This document shows, piece after piece, positions 8,480 through 16,007 of a DNA stretch of 35,215 nucleotides. The notes below the pieces were generated by a model. That model ran no database searches. It was given only the letters and a program-made list of their open reading frames with translations, and was not told the DNA's origin. Source of the DNA: Kribbella turkmenica. GTDB taxonomy: Bacteria > Actinomycetota > Actinomycetes > Propionibacteriales > Kribbellaceae. Position 1 is the first letter of the stretch. The number at the start of each line of letters is the position of its first letter. Location of the stretch: the NCBI RefSeq assembly GCF_004348725.1, contig NZ_SMKR01000067.1:1-35215 (forward strand). Reading direction: 5' to 3'. Both the position numbers and the translations under genes were made by a program.

Positions 8480-8485
8480 GTGGCG

Positions 8486-10477
8486 GTGGGAGTCGACGTA
8501 CGCGAACTGCTGGAAGCCGCTGTCTCGGGGATCAACGGGCAGACCAGGCCTGGTCAGGTGGAGATGGCCGAGGCTGTCAACACCTCGATGCACGAGGGGT
8601 CGCACCTCCTCGTCCAGGCAGGCACCGGCACCGGTAAGTCGCTCGGGTACCTCGTTCCCGCGCTCCTGCACGCGATCGAGGACCGGCGAGTCGTCGTCTC
8701 CACCGCGACGCTGGCCCTGCAGTCCCAGCTCGTCGACCGCGACGTCCCGGCACTGCTGGACGCGACGGAGAAGCTGCTGCCCCGGCGGCCGAAGTACGCG
8801 ATCCAGAAGGGGCGCAACAACTACGCCTGCCTGCACCGGATCCGCGAGGGCGCGCCGGACGACGACGGCATGCTCGTCGACGTGCCGCCGCCCGGGCAGA
8901 TCGGCCAGCAGGTGCTGGAGCTGCGCGACTGGGCCGAGCAGCAGCTGCTCGACGGCGAGGCGGGCGACCGCGATCACGCGCCCTCGCACCAGTACCAGGC
9001 CTGGCAGCAGGTCGCCATCGCGGCCCGCGAGTGCCTCGGCGCGCAGAAGTGCCCGTACGGTGAGGAGTGCTTCGCCGAGAAGGCCAAGGAAGAGGCCCGC
9101 AAGGCCGACATCGTCATCACCAACCACGCCCTGCTCTCGATCGACGCCTTCGAGAACCGCACGGTCCTGCCCGAGCACGACGTCGTCATCGTCGACGAGG
9201 CGCACGAGCTGCCCGCCCGGGTGACCGGTGCCGCGGGCGACGAGCTGTCGCCGCAGATGGTCGAGCGGGCCGCGAAGCGTTCGCGCCGGTTCGTCGACGA
9301 CGACAAGGCCGACGACCTGATCGACGCGTCGGACGCGCTCCGGGCGGCGCTCGACGGGACGCGCGAAGGGCGGATCGAGCCGTCGAACGGGCCGGTGCTG
9401 GAGGCGGCCGCGCTGGTCCGCGACGTCGCCCGCGCGCTGTACTCCGACCTGAACAAGAAGACCGACGACAAGGACGACGACCCGGACGGCGCCAAGCGGC
9501 AGTCGAAGGGTGCGGTCAAGGAGATCTTCGACGTCTCCGAGCGGGTCGCCGCGCTCAGCGATCTCGACGTGGTCTGGATGGTCGACCGCGAGCGCTTCGG
9601 CCGTGAGCTCCGGATCGCCCCGCTGACCGTCGCCGGTCTGCTGCGCGAGCTCGTCCTGAAGGACCGGACCGCCGTGCTGACGTCCGCGACGCTGACCCTC
9701 GGCGGTGACTTCGACGCGATCGCCCGCCAGGTCGGTCTGCGGCCGTCGGACAAGCTCGCCGACGACGACGAGATGCCGGACGTCGACGACTCGTCGGAGA
9801 CCGGGCCGCTGCCATGGCGGGGCCTCGACGTCGGCTCGCCGTTCGAGTACGAGAAGCAGGCCATCCTGTACGTCGCCAAGCACCTGCCGCCGCCGCACCG
9901 CGACGGGCTGGGGCAGAAGCAGTTCACCGAGATCATCGACCTGGTGACCGCCGCGGGTGGCCGGACGCTCGGGTTGTTCTCCTCCCGCCGGGCGGCCGAG
10001 GCGGCGACGGCCGCGGTCCGCGAGGCCACCGACCTGAAGGTGCTGTGCCAGGGCGACGCCCAACTCGGAGAGTTGGCCCGCGAGTTCGTCGCCGATCCCG
10101 AGACCTCCCTGTTCGGCACGTTGTCGCTGTGGCAGGGCCTCGACGTACCGGGCTCGACCTGCAACCTGGTGATCATCGACCGAGTGCCGTTCCCGCGCCC
10201 GGACGAGCCGTTGATGGCGGCTCGGCAGCGCGCCGTCGACGAGGCGGGCGGGAACGGGTTCATGGCGGTCGCGGCGACCCACGCAGCCCTGCTGCTCGCG
10301 CAGGGGACGGGCCGGCTGATCCGCCGCAGCAGCGACCGCGGCGTGGTCGCCATCCTGGACCCCCGCATCGTCACCCAGCGGTACGGCGCCTTCCTGCGCG
10401 CCTCCTTGCCCCCGATGTGGCCGACCGCCGATCGTGAGAAGGTGCTCGGAGCCCTCAAGCGGTTGCAGTCGACATGA
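8486..10477 (+). CDS. DinG/XPD-type ATP-dependent DNA helicase
   Basis: About 663-aa superfamily 2 helicase that unwinds DNA 5' to 3' and is linked to repair and R-loop or G4 removal. Walker A is GTGTGKS (46-52) and the DEAH box is D237-H240 (VIVDEAHELP). An Fe-S cluster is indicated by four cysteines, C115, C183, C189 and C195 (NNYACLHR; RECLGAQKCPYGEECF). C-terminal motifs include LFGTLSLWQGLDVPG and QGTGRLIRR (motif VI). The start at GTG 8486 is chosen from the leaderless -10; GTG 8480 in the same frame adds two residues. The stop overlaps the ligase start (ATGA), so the two are translationally coupled. I see no SOS box upstream, unlike E. coli dinG. Confidence 0.92.
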   Translation: MGVDVRELLEAAVSGINGQTRPGQVEMAEAVNTSMHEGSHLLVQAGTGTGKSLGYLVPALLHAIEDRRVVVSTATLALQSQLVDRDVPALLDATEKLLPRRPKYAIQKGRNNYACLHRIREGAPDDDGMLVDVPPPGQIGQQVLELRDWAEQQLLDGEAGDRDHAPSHQYQAWQQVAIAARECLGAQKCPYGEECFAEKAKEEARKADIVITNHALLSIDAFENRTVLPEHDVVIVDEAHELPARVTGAAGDELSPQMVERAAKRSRRFVDDDKADDLIDASDALRAALDGTREGRIEPSNGPVLEAAALVRDVARALYSDLNKKTDDKDDDPDGAKRQSKGAVKEIFDVSERVAALSDLDVVWMVDRERFGRELRIAPLTVAGLLRELVLKDRTAVLTSATLTLGGDFDAIARQVGLRPSDKLADDDEMPDVDDSSETGPLPWRGLDVGSPFEYEKQAILYVAKHLPPPHRDGLGQKQFTEIIDLVTAAGGRTLGLFSSRRAAEAATAAVREATDLKVLCQGDAQLGELAREFVADPETSLFGTLSLWQGLDVPGSTCNLVIIDRVPFPRPDEPLMAARQRAVDEAGGNGFMAVAATHAALLLAQGTGRLIRRSSDRGVVAILDPRIVTQRYGAFLRASLPPMWPTADREKVLGALKRLQST

Positions 10478-11454
10478 GTCCGGTGACCGGTCCGCCGGTG
10501 CTGCCGATGATGGCGGCCCTGGGGGAGATGCCGTCGGGGTCCGGCTGGTCGTACGAGATGAAGTGGGACGGCATCCGGGTGATCGCCGAGGTGGACGACG
10601 GCGTCTGCCGGCTGTGGTCCCGCAACAGCCGGGACGTCTCCGGCGGGTACCCCGAGCTGATCGGTCTGGCGGAGGCGCCGGGGTTGCGGCTGCCCGCCGT
10701 ACTGGACGGGGAGATCGTCACCCTGGACGAGAAGGGTGCGCCTTCGTTCGGTCTGCTGCAGCGGCGGATGCACGTCCGGGACCCGCGGCAGTTGCGGCAC
10801 CTGATCACCCAGGTGCCGGTGTCCGTCCGGCTCTTCGACGTGCTCCGCTTCGACGGCAAGTGGTTGCTAGAGGCAACGTACGACGACCGGCGCGGGCTGC
10901 TCGACTCCCTCGAGATCGGCGACCCGTTCTGGGAGACGCCCCCGGCGTACGGCGACGGGGAGGCGGCGCTGGACCTGTCGGCGTCGACCGGGCTCGAAGG
11001 TGTGGTCGCCAAGCGGCGGAAGTCGCGGTACCTGCCAGGTCGTCGCAGCGCGGACTGGATCAAGGTCAAGCCGGTGAAGACCCGGGACGTGATCCTTTGC
11101 GGCTGGCACCCGGGCGAGGGCAACCGGGCCGGCAAGATCGGCTCGTTCTACTGCGGCGCGTACTCCGAGCCCGGTGGTGACCTCGTGCTGATCGGCAAGG
11201 TCGGCTCCGGCCTGGACTTCGCCACGCTGGACATGCTCAGCGCGGAGCTCGCCGGCCTCGAGATCGGCCGTCCGCCGTTCGACCCGGCGACGATCCCGAC
11301 CTCGGACCGCCGTCGGGCCCACTGGCTCGACCCCGCTCTGGTCGCCGAGGTGACCTACTCGGGCTGGGCCGCCGACGCCCGCCTCCGGCACCCGGTCTGG
11401 CGTGGACTGCGGCTCGACATCGACCCGGACTCCGTGCTGGTCGACCGCGACTGA
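10474..11454 (+). CDS. ATP-dependent DNA ligase (LigC/LigD-ligase type)
   Basis: 326-aa ligase that seals DNA nicks using ATP. Motif I is EMKWDGIR with the adenylated lysine K30. Further motifs are LDGEIVTLDEKG, RLFDVLRFDGKWL (motif III), EGVVAKRRKSRY (motif IV) and WIKVKP (motif V), followed by an OB-fold part (GSFYCGAYSEPGGDLVLIGKVGSG). It has ligase and OB domains only, with no primase or nuclease domain, so it resembles LigC or the isolated LigD ligase module. Its ATG overlaps the helicase stop by 4 nt, giving a two-gene repair operon. No Ku or PolDom gene is in the window, so a role in end joining is only inferred from the family. Confidence 0.9.
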   Translation: MSPVTGPPVLPMMAALGEMPSGSGWSYEMKWDGIRVIAEVDDGVCRLWSRNSRDVSGGYPELIGLAEAPGLRLPAVLDGEIVTLDEKGAPSFGLLQRRMHVRDPRQLRHLITQVPVSVRLFDVLRFDGKWLLEATYDDRRGLLDSLEIGDPFWETPPAYGDGEAALDLSASTGLEGVVAKRRKSRYLPGRRSADWIKVKPVKTRDVILCGWHPGEGNRAGKIGSFYCGAYSEPGGDLVLIGKVGSGLDFATLDMLSAELAGLEIGRPPFDPATIPTSDRRRAHWLDPALVAEVTYSGWAADARLRHPVWRGLRLDIDPDSVLVDRD

Positions 11455-11485
11455 CGGGTCCGTGCGACTGCACGGGAATGTGACT

Positions 11486-11507
11486 GCGTGCGGGAAACGC
11501 CGCACGC
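11486..11507. terminator. Possible terminator between the ligase and glutathione peroxidase genes
   Basis: GCGTGCG (11486-11492) pairs with CGCACGC (11501-11507) over an 8-nt loop, 32 bp after the ligase stop. The remaining bases to 11682 show no gene or clear motif. Confidence 0.45.
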
Positions 11508-11682
11508 GGACGGTCGGGGGATTGTTCGGAATGCGGCGATGCGGCTGTAGCGCTGAGACGGATCGTGTTCAGGTGTCTCAATTCCAACCGGATTCCAGGC
11601 AATGGCGGGAAGAACTCTGGTGCTTTTCACGTCGGTTGCTGCTCGGCGCGGAATCGCCGCCAACGATTCCGTGCTGGTCGAG

Positions 11683-12192
11683 TCAGTCGTTCGCTTCCCG
11701 GGAAGGCGCCGGAATCGCCAGGGCCGCCTCGATCTTGTCGGCCAATCTCTCGGGAGAATGGGCCGGCGCATACCGTGCGATCACCCCGCCGTCGCGCCCG
11801 ATCAGGAACTTGGTGAAGTTCCACTTGATCCGTCCGCCGAGCAGGCCGCCCTGCTCACGCTTCAGCCAGTTGTACAGCGGAAGCGTCTTCGACCCGTTCA
11901 CGTCGATCTTGGCGAACATCGGAAACGTGACGTGATAGATCGTCGAACAGAAGTTCGCGATCTCGTTCTCGTCACCAGGCTCCTGATGGCCGAACTGGTC
12001 GCAGGGAAAGCCAAGCACCGAGAAGCCCTGCCGGCGATATGCCTTGTAGAGCTTCTGAAGGCCGGTGTACTGCGGGGTTTGGCTGCACTGCGACGCCGTG
12101 TTCACCACCAGGAGCACCTGGTCGCGGAAGTCGGCAAGAGACTGTTCATTGCCTTCGATCCGCCGGGCGCTGAAGTCATAGACAGTCGTCAT
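11683..12192 (-). CDS. Cys-type glutathione peroxidase (probably thioredoxin-dependent)
   Basis: 169-aa cytoplasmic peroxidase that reduces hydrogen peroxide and organic peroxides. Peroxidatic C36 lies in NTASQCSQTPQYTGL (the family usually has NVASKCG), with C64 in GFPCDQFGHQEPG, catalytic Q70, and C82 in ANFCSTI. C82 matches the resolving cysteine of thioredoxin-dependent homologues such as yeast Gpx3/Orp1, which suggests thioredoxin or mycoredoxin and not glutathione as reductant; actinobacteria lack glutathione. WNFTKFLI completes the active site. It lies 48 bp downstream of lexA on the same strand, so it may be co-transcribed with it, although CAGCAT 6 nt before the ATG could be its own -10. 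Confidence 0.92.
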   Translation of the reverse strand: MTTVYDFSARRIEGNEQSLADFRDQVLLVVNTASQCSQTPQYTGLQKLYKAYRRQGFSVLGFPCDQFGHQEPGDENEIANFCSTIYHVTFPMFAKIDVNGSKTLPLYNWLKREQGGLLGGRIKWNFTKFLIGRDGGVIARYAPAHSPERLADKIEAALAIPAPSREAND

Positions 12193-12240
12193 GATTCAAT
12201 GCTGACACGACACGCCCGACTTCGCGCGCCGTCTGAGATG

Positions 12241-13053
12241 TCAGACTCGCCGCAGAACTGTTACGACCTTTCCGAGAATGATCGCGTCCTTGCCGTCGAT
12301 CGGCTCGAACGCCGGGTTGTGTGGTAGCAGCAGGATCTCGGTCCTGGTCTTCTTGAACGTCTTCACGGTCGCCTCGCCGTCGATCATGGCAGCGACGATG
12401 TCACCGTTCTCCGCGGTCGGCTGCTGGCGGACCACGACCCAGTCGCCGTCGCAGATCGCCGCGTCGATCATCGACTCACCCTTGACCCGGAGCATGAAGA
12501 GTGTGCCCTCGCCGACCATTGCCTTGGGCAACGGGAAGACCTCTTCGATCTCCTGCTCGGCCAGGATCGGGCCACCGGCGGCGATCCGGCCGACGACCGG
12601 CACGTAGGCGGCGTCCGGATGCGCGTCGCCGGCGCCGGTCTCGTCGTACGTCGTCTGCCGCACCGAACCCAGCGCCGTCCGGCGGGCCGCGGCGTCGATC
12701 TCTCCGGGGTAGCGGACCTCGATCGCCCGCGGCCGGTTCGGGTCGCGGCGGAGCAGGCCCTTCTGCTCCAGCACGCGCAGCTGGTGGGACACCGACGACG
12801 AGCTGGTCAGGCCGACCCGCTCGCCGATCTCACGCATCGAGGGCGGGTATCCCCGGCTGTCGACCGAGTCGCGGATGACGTCCAGCACCCGGCGCTGCCG
12901 CGGCGTCAGCCCGGTCGCGTCGGCCGGGCCGTCGGGCAGCTCGGTCACGGTTTGGTCGGCAGCCGCGGCCGCAGTCGCGTCCGCGCCGGCCTGGCCGCTG
13001 GCGCGCCCGGCGCTGCGCTCGTCCTTGCTGGAACCGCTCGGCGTCCTGGCCAT
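12241..13053 (-). CDS. lexA: SOS repressor LexA
   Basis: 270-aa repressor of the DNA damage response. A winged-helix DNA-binding domain spans about 49-115 ([29 protein letters not shown]). The self-cleavage site is A159-G160 in GRIAAGGP. The S24 catalytic pair is S194 (KGESM) and K231 (EATVKTF); the 37-residue spacing equals that of E. coli S119/K156. About 48 residues rich in Ala, Ser and Gly precede the DNA-binding domain, an extension beyond the E. coli protein. ATG 13053 has a GAGGAG site 9 nt upstream. Two SOS boxes lie 85-128 bp upstream, implying autorepression. It is divergent from the LysM gene. Confidence 0.97.
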   Translation of the reverse strand: MARTPSGSSKDERSAGRASGQAGADATAAAAADQTVTELPDGPADATGLTPRQRRVLDVIRDSVDSRGYPPSMREIGERVGLTSSSSVSHQLRVLEQKGLLRRDPNRPRAIEVRYPGEIDAAARRTALGSVRQTTYDETGAGDAHPDAAYVPVVGRIAAGGPILAEQEIEEVFPLPKAMVGEGTLFMLRVKGESMIDAAICDGDWVVVRQQPTAENGDIVAAMIDGEATVKTFKKTRTEILLLPHNPAFEPIDGKDAIILGKVVTVLRRV

Positions 13054-13137
13054 CGGTGCTTGCTCCTCGGGTCGGGCCGGGCGGTCCCGCGCCGGCTTTG
13101 TCGAATGACATGACCGTAGACCGAATCCTGAGATTCT

Positions 13138-13181
13138 TCAAACATCTGTTCGAAGGCGTGTCGGTTCGTACGTTTGTTCGT
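13138..13181 (-). promoter_or_regulatory. Two LexA-binding SOS boxes on the lexA side
   Basis: TCAAACATCTGTTCGA (13138-13153) has one mismatch and TCGTACGTTTGTTCGT (13166-13181) two mismatches to TCGAAC-N4-GTTCGA. Their centres are 28 bp apart. Both are closer to lexA than to the LysM gene, so autoregulation is the natural reading. Confidence 0.75.
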
Positions 13182-13286
13182 GTGTCCGGTTATAAGGCGC
13201 GCGGAACGCCGTTCGGCGGACCGGGAATTTCCTGGGCGTGTCCCGGTTGGAGGTGGTTGCGCGACGGGCGCGGTTCGGTTAATCAT

Positions 13287-13318
13287 TCGTACAGGCGTTC
13301 GATCGAACAGGTGTTCGG
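13287..13318 (+). promoter_or_regulatory. Two abutting SOS boxes on the LysM-gene side
   Basis: TCGTACAGGCGTTCGA (13287-13302, one mismatch) is followed without a gap by TCGAACAGGTGTTCGG (13303-13318, core CGAAC-N4-GTTCG perfect). The two 16-mers are identical at 13 positions, as if one were a tandem copy of the other. They lie 102-133 bp before the LysM gene start. The rest of the 366-bp lexA-LysM gap (13054-13419) shows no gene. Confidence 0.82.
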
Positions 13319-13419
13319 GCCGGGTCGCCGGGGCCGGAGCCGGCGGAAACTGTCGGCGGCGGCCGGTAGACAGGGATCGACACCGCAGGACGAGGTCTGA
13401 ACGAGGTCTGGAGGATCCG

Positions 13420-13932
13420 ATGAGCACAGCGGCTCTCGCGGCAGACGCACTGGCGGCTCGCCAGGCACCCGAGGCGGCTCCGGACGCCCGGCCGCGCCGT
13501 CGGCCCAGGATCGCCGGGACGACGACCGAGCGCCTCCCGGTCCGCGCCTGCTCCGGGGACGACCTCGGCCGCGCCCGGACGGCGCAGGTGGCCGAGCGGC
13601 CGCAAACGCGGCGTGCGGCGGTCGCCGAGGCGCCGCTGCGGCTCACGCGGCGCGGGCGGATGCTTTTGACCGCGCTGTCGGTGCTCGTGTTCGGTTCGGC
13701 GGTCGTGGTGCTCGGCCTGCGGGTCGCCGGCGTGCTCGAGCCCGGTCCGGACTTCACCCACACGGTCCCGGTCCAGGTGGCTCCCGGTCAGTCGCTGTGG
13801 TCGATCGCCCAGGAGACGAATCCGGCCCAGGACCCGGCGATCGTCGTCGAGCGGATCGCCGACCTGAACCGGCTCGCCGGCCCGGCCGACGTGGTCCCCG
13901 GCCAGACCCTCCAGGTGCCGGTCGCCCGCTGA
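13420..13932 (+). CDS. SOS-linked LysM membrane protein (YneA/DivS/ChiZ position)
   Basis: 170-aa protein: a long, Ala/Arg-rich cytoplasmic segment (1-78), one TM (about 80-104, MLLTALSVLVFGSAVVVLGL) and an external LysM domain (about 114-168, VAPGQSLWSIAQETNP to VVPGQTLQVPV) for binding peptidoglycan. ATG 13420 has GGAGG at 13410-13414; the open frame reaching back to 13174 runs over the SOS boxes and is not used. Divergent pairing with lexA, the SOS boxes and the TM-LysM layout match the damage-induced cell-division suppressors YneA (Bacillus), DivS (Corynebacterium) and ChiZ (Mycobacterium). Overall sequence identity in this group is low, so the role rests on context. Confidence 0.85.
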   Translation: MSTAALAADALAARQAPEAAPDARPRRRPRIAGTTTERLPVRACSGDDLGRARTAQVAERPQTRRAAVAEAPLRLTRRGRMLLTALSVLVFGSAVVVLGLRVAGVLEPGPDFTHTVPVQVAPGQSLWSIAQETNPAQDPAIVVERIADLNRLAGPADVVPGQTLQVPVAR

Positions 13933-13955
13933 GCCCGGCCGGCGGGGGTCCCTGG

Positions 13956-14732
13956 TCAGGAGGCCTTGGTCGCGTAGCCCATGTAGGAGACGGCGGTGTC
14001 CTTGACCTCGCCGACGTTCATCCGGCGGCTCAGTTGCCCGAAGCTGATCCGGCCGCGCCGGGCCTGAACGAAGTTCCAGAGCAGTGACGCCTTGTTCGAC
14101 CGTGGACCGAGGCCGGTGATGCCGCCGAGGCGGAGCCCGTGCCGGCGCAGCGTCTCCTCGAGGTCCGTCGGCTTGACGAACATCTCCCACGAGTGCAGCT
14201 GGGTGTCGACCACCCGGGTGAGGCGCCAGTCCTGCATCACTTTGATCGCCAGCAGTTTGCTCGCTCTCGTCCGGTTGATCGTGTCGAACAGGTAGAGCCC
14301 GCCGGGCTCGAGGACGCGGGCCGTCTCCTCGATGACCAGGTCCAGGTTCGAGACGTGCTCGAGTACGTCGCAGCAGTAGGCGAGCCCGAACGACTCGTCG
14401 GCCAGCGGCAGCCGCTCGCCGGTCGCGACCACGTAGCCGATCGCGAGTCCGCCGGACTCGGCGTGCCGGCGGGCGGTGCCGACGGACACCGGCGACGGGT
14501 CGATGCCCACCACCTCGCACCCGAGCCGCGCGAACTCCTCCGCCAGGAACCCGCCGCCGGATCCGATGTCCAGCGCCCGGATCCCGGCCGGATCACGACC
14601 GGCGTGCTCGAGCACGGCGCGGAAGTAGCCGAACCGCCCCGGTGTGAAACTGCCGTGCAGCATGTTCAGTGGGTTGTCCTCGTCCCACCAGCTGTCGCCG
14701 ATCCGGTTGTAGATCTGGTTGTCGATGCCCAT
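13956..14732 (-). CDS. UbiG/Coq3-like class I SAM methyltransferase
   Basis: 258-aa Rossmann methyltransferase. SAM motif I is ALDIGSGGGFLAEEFARLG (about 57-75), the acidic loop is VVGIDPSPVSV, and motif post-II is AYCCDVLEHVSN; the C-terminal part has LYLFDTINRTRASKL as in UbiG-type O-methyltransferases. ATG 14732 (MGIDNQIYNRIGDSWWDED) is chosen with a G-rich GGGGGTGG upstream; a longer frame to 14819 overlaps the neighbouring gene. Menaquinone-using actinobacteria do not make ubiquinone, so the substrate is more likely another phenolic or lipid; the family name does not fix it. It is 26 bp downstream of the GNAT gene and probably co-transcribed. Confidence 0.85.
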   Translation of the reverse strand: MGIDNQIYNRIGDSWWDEDNPLNMLHGSFTPGRFGYFRAVLEHAGRDPAGIRALDIGSGGGFLAEEFARLGCEVVGIDPSPVSVGTARRHAESGGLAIGYVVATGERLPLADESFGLAYCCDVLEHVSNLDLVIEETARVLEPGGLYLFDTINRTRASKLLAIKVMQDWRLTRVVDTQLHSWEMFVKPTDLEETLRRHGLRLGGITGLGPRSNKASLLWNFVQARRGRISFGQLSRRMNVGEVKDTAVSYMGYATKAS

Positions 14733-14758
14733 CGCAACCACCCCCGGGACCCAGTAAA

Positions 14759-15328
14759 TCAGGCCCGGACGGCGCGCCATCGGTCCGCGCGCAGCGCGTA
14801 GACGTACTCGTTGGCCCATTCACCCTTGAAGAACGCGCACTCGATCAGGTGTGCCTCGCGGTGCATGCCCAGCCGCTCGAGCAGCTGGGCCGATGCGGTG
14901 TTCCGGTCGTCGAGGACGGCGCAGATCCGGTGCAGCCCGAGTTCCTCGAAGCCCAGGCGCAGTACTTCGGTGGCTGCTTCGAAGGCGAGACCCTTGCCCT
15001 GGTAGTCGGTGTGGAGCGCGAACCCGATCTCGCCCTGGCGGTCGGTTTCGCTGGCCCATTTGAGCAGGACCTCGCCGATCACCGTGCCGGTCTCGCGCAG
15101 TTCGATCGCGAGGACGAGCCACTGTCCCGGCTCGGTCAGAACGTCCTGCCTGAGCTTGGCCTCGAGCGCCTTGCGCGTCTGCTCTCGGTCGCGCACCGGC
15201 CAGGGCGTGTAGCGGACGACCTCGGGCCGGGAGTGGAACGCGTACAGGTCGTCCAGGTCGTCCGTCCGGTGCGGCCGCAGGTCGAGTCGCTCGGTGCGCA
15301 GCGGATAGGTCGGGCGCAGTCCAGGCAC
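14759..15328 (-). CDS. RimJ/RimL-type GNAT N-acetyltransferase
   Basis: 189-aa acetyltransferase using acetyl-CoA. It begins with LRTERLDLRPHRTDDLDDLYAFHSRPEVVRYTPW, the usual opening of the RimJ/RimL (Acetyltransf_3) group; the acetyl-CoA loop is HTDYQGKGLAFEA, followed by LGLHRICAVLDDRNTASAQLLERLGM. GTG 15328 (VPGLRPTY) is chosen because the frame further upstream would run through the operator and into the divergent TetR gene; GAGG lies 9 nt before it. The substrate could be a protein N-terminus, an amino-sugar drug or another amine. The TetR operator on its promoter side suggests shared control with the TetR gene. Confidence 0.88.
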   Translation of the reverse strand: MPGLRPTYPLRTERLDLRPHRTDDLDDLYAFHSRPEVVRYTPWPVRDREQTRKALEAKLRQDVLTEPGQWLVLAIELRETGTVIGEVLLKWASETDRQGEIGFALHTDYQGKGLAFEAATEVLRLGFEELGLHRICAVLDDRNTASAQLLERLGMHREAHLIECAFFKGEWANEYVYALRADRWRAVRA

Positions 15329-15349
15329 GGGTGCCGTCCTCGGGATAGT

Positions 15350-15370
15350 CTGTCTAATGTTGTTAGACAG
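15350..15370. promoter_or_regulatory. Operator palindrome between the GNAT and TetR genes
   Basis: CTGTCTAA (15350-15357) and TTAGACAG (15363-15370) form a perfect inverted repeat around 5 bases. A likely -10 for the TetR gene, TAGTCT (15346-15351), overlaps its left edge. This is the expected place for self-repression and for control of the divergent acetyltransferase and methyltransferase pair. Confidence 0.75.
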
Positions 15371-15410
15371 CAACCTAACCGGCTCCGGCCCACTCCGACA
15401 ACGAGGTTTC

Positions 15411-16007
15411 GTGACCACCAGCAGACGTGACCCGTCGTCCCACGCGGCGGCCGGGATCTCGGTCGGCGCGATCGCCGACGCGGCCCTGGCGATCATCCGG
15501 ACCGACGGCGTCGCCGGGCTGACCATGCGGGCGGTGGCCGAGCGCCTGCAAGTCCGCGCGCCCTCGCTCTACCACCACGTCCACAACAAGGACGAGCTCC
15601 TCGACCTCGTCGCGCGCAACGCGTTCGACCGGTTCGACGCGGACCTCACGGCGTACGACGGCATCCGCACCGTCGACGACTGGATCGCGGTCACCACGAC
15701 CGGTGCCCTCGAGTTGCGCGCGTTCTACGCCGACCATCCGGGGCTGGCCGCTCTCATCCAGGCGAAGGCGACACCGGACCGCGACCGTGGCCAGGGCTCG
15801 CGTGCGGACCTCGTCCGGGTGCAGCTCAAGTCGCTCGTGGATCTGGGTCTGCCCGAGCCGCAGGCCCGCGAGATCTTCCTGACCAGCGCGCATTGGACGC
15901 TGGCCGCGGTGGTGGCCGAGCCAACCACGCCCGACCGCTTCGAGGACGGGCTCGGCCTCTTCATGGACGGCGTCCGAGCCCGCTTGAACGCGTTGCTCGC
16001 TACTTGA
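15411..16007 (+). CDS. TetR/AcrR-family regulator
   Basis: 198-aa repressor. The N-terminal HTH is at about 18-62: ISVGAIADAALAIIRTDGVAGLTMRAVAERLQVRAPSLYHHVHNKDEL in outline, with the family's SLYHHVxNKDEL recognition helix end. The C-terminal ligand domain has ALELRAFYADHPGLAALI and ends in FMDGVRARLNAL. GTG 15411 is chosen with GAGG just upstream; ATG 15357 would add 18 residues encoded by the operator itself and is less likely. Divergent from the acetyltransferase and sharing the 21-bp operator. It converges on the nucleoside hydrolase with an 8-bp overlap. The effector is unknown. Confidence 0.9.
   Translation: MTTSRRDPSSHAAAGISVGAIADAALAIIRTDGVAGLTMRAVAERLQVRAPSLYHHVHNKDELLDLVARNAFDRFDADLTAYDGIRTVDDWIAVTTTGALELRAFYADHPGLAALIQAKATPDRDRGQGSRADLVRVQLKSLVDLGLPEPQAREIFLTSAHWTLAAVVAEPTTPDRFEDGLGLFMDGVRARLNALLAT

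Noticed and set aside
8421..8485. SOS box upstream of the DinG-type helicase
   Set aside because: DinG is SOS-controlled in E. coli, but nothing close to TCGAAC-N4-GTTCGA is present here.
15357..15410. ATG 15357 as the TetR gene start
   Set aside because: The extra 18 codons would be encoded by the operator palindrome; GTG 15411 has a GAGG site and gives the usual N terminus. A leaderless start at 15357 cannot be fully excluded.
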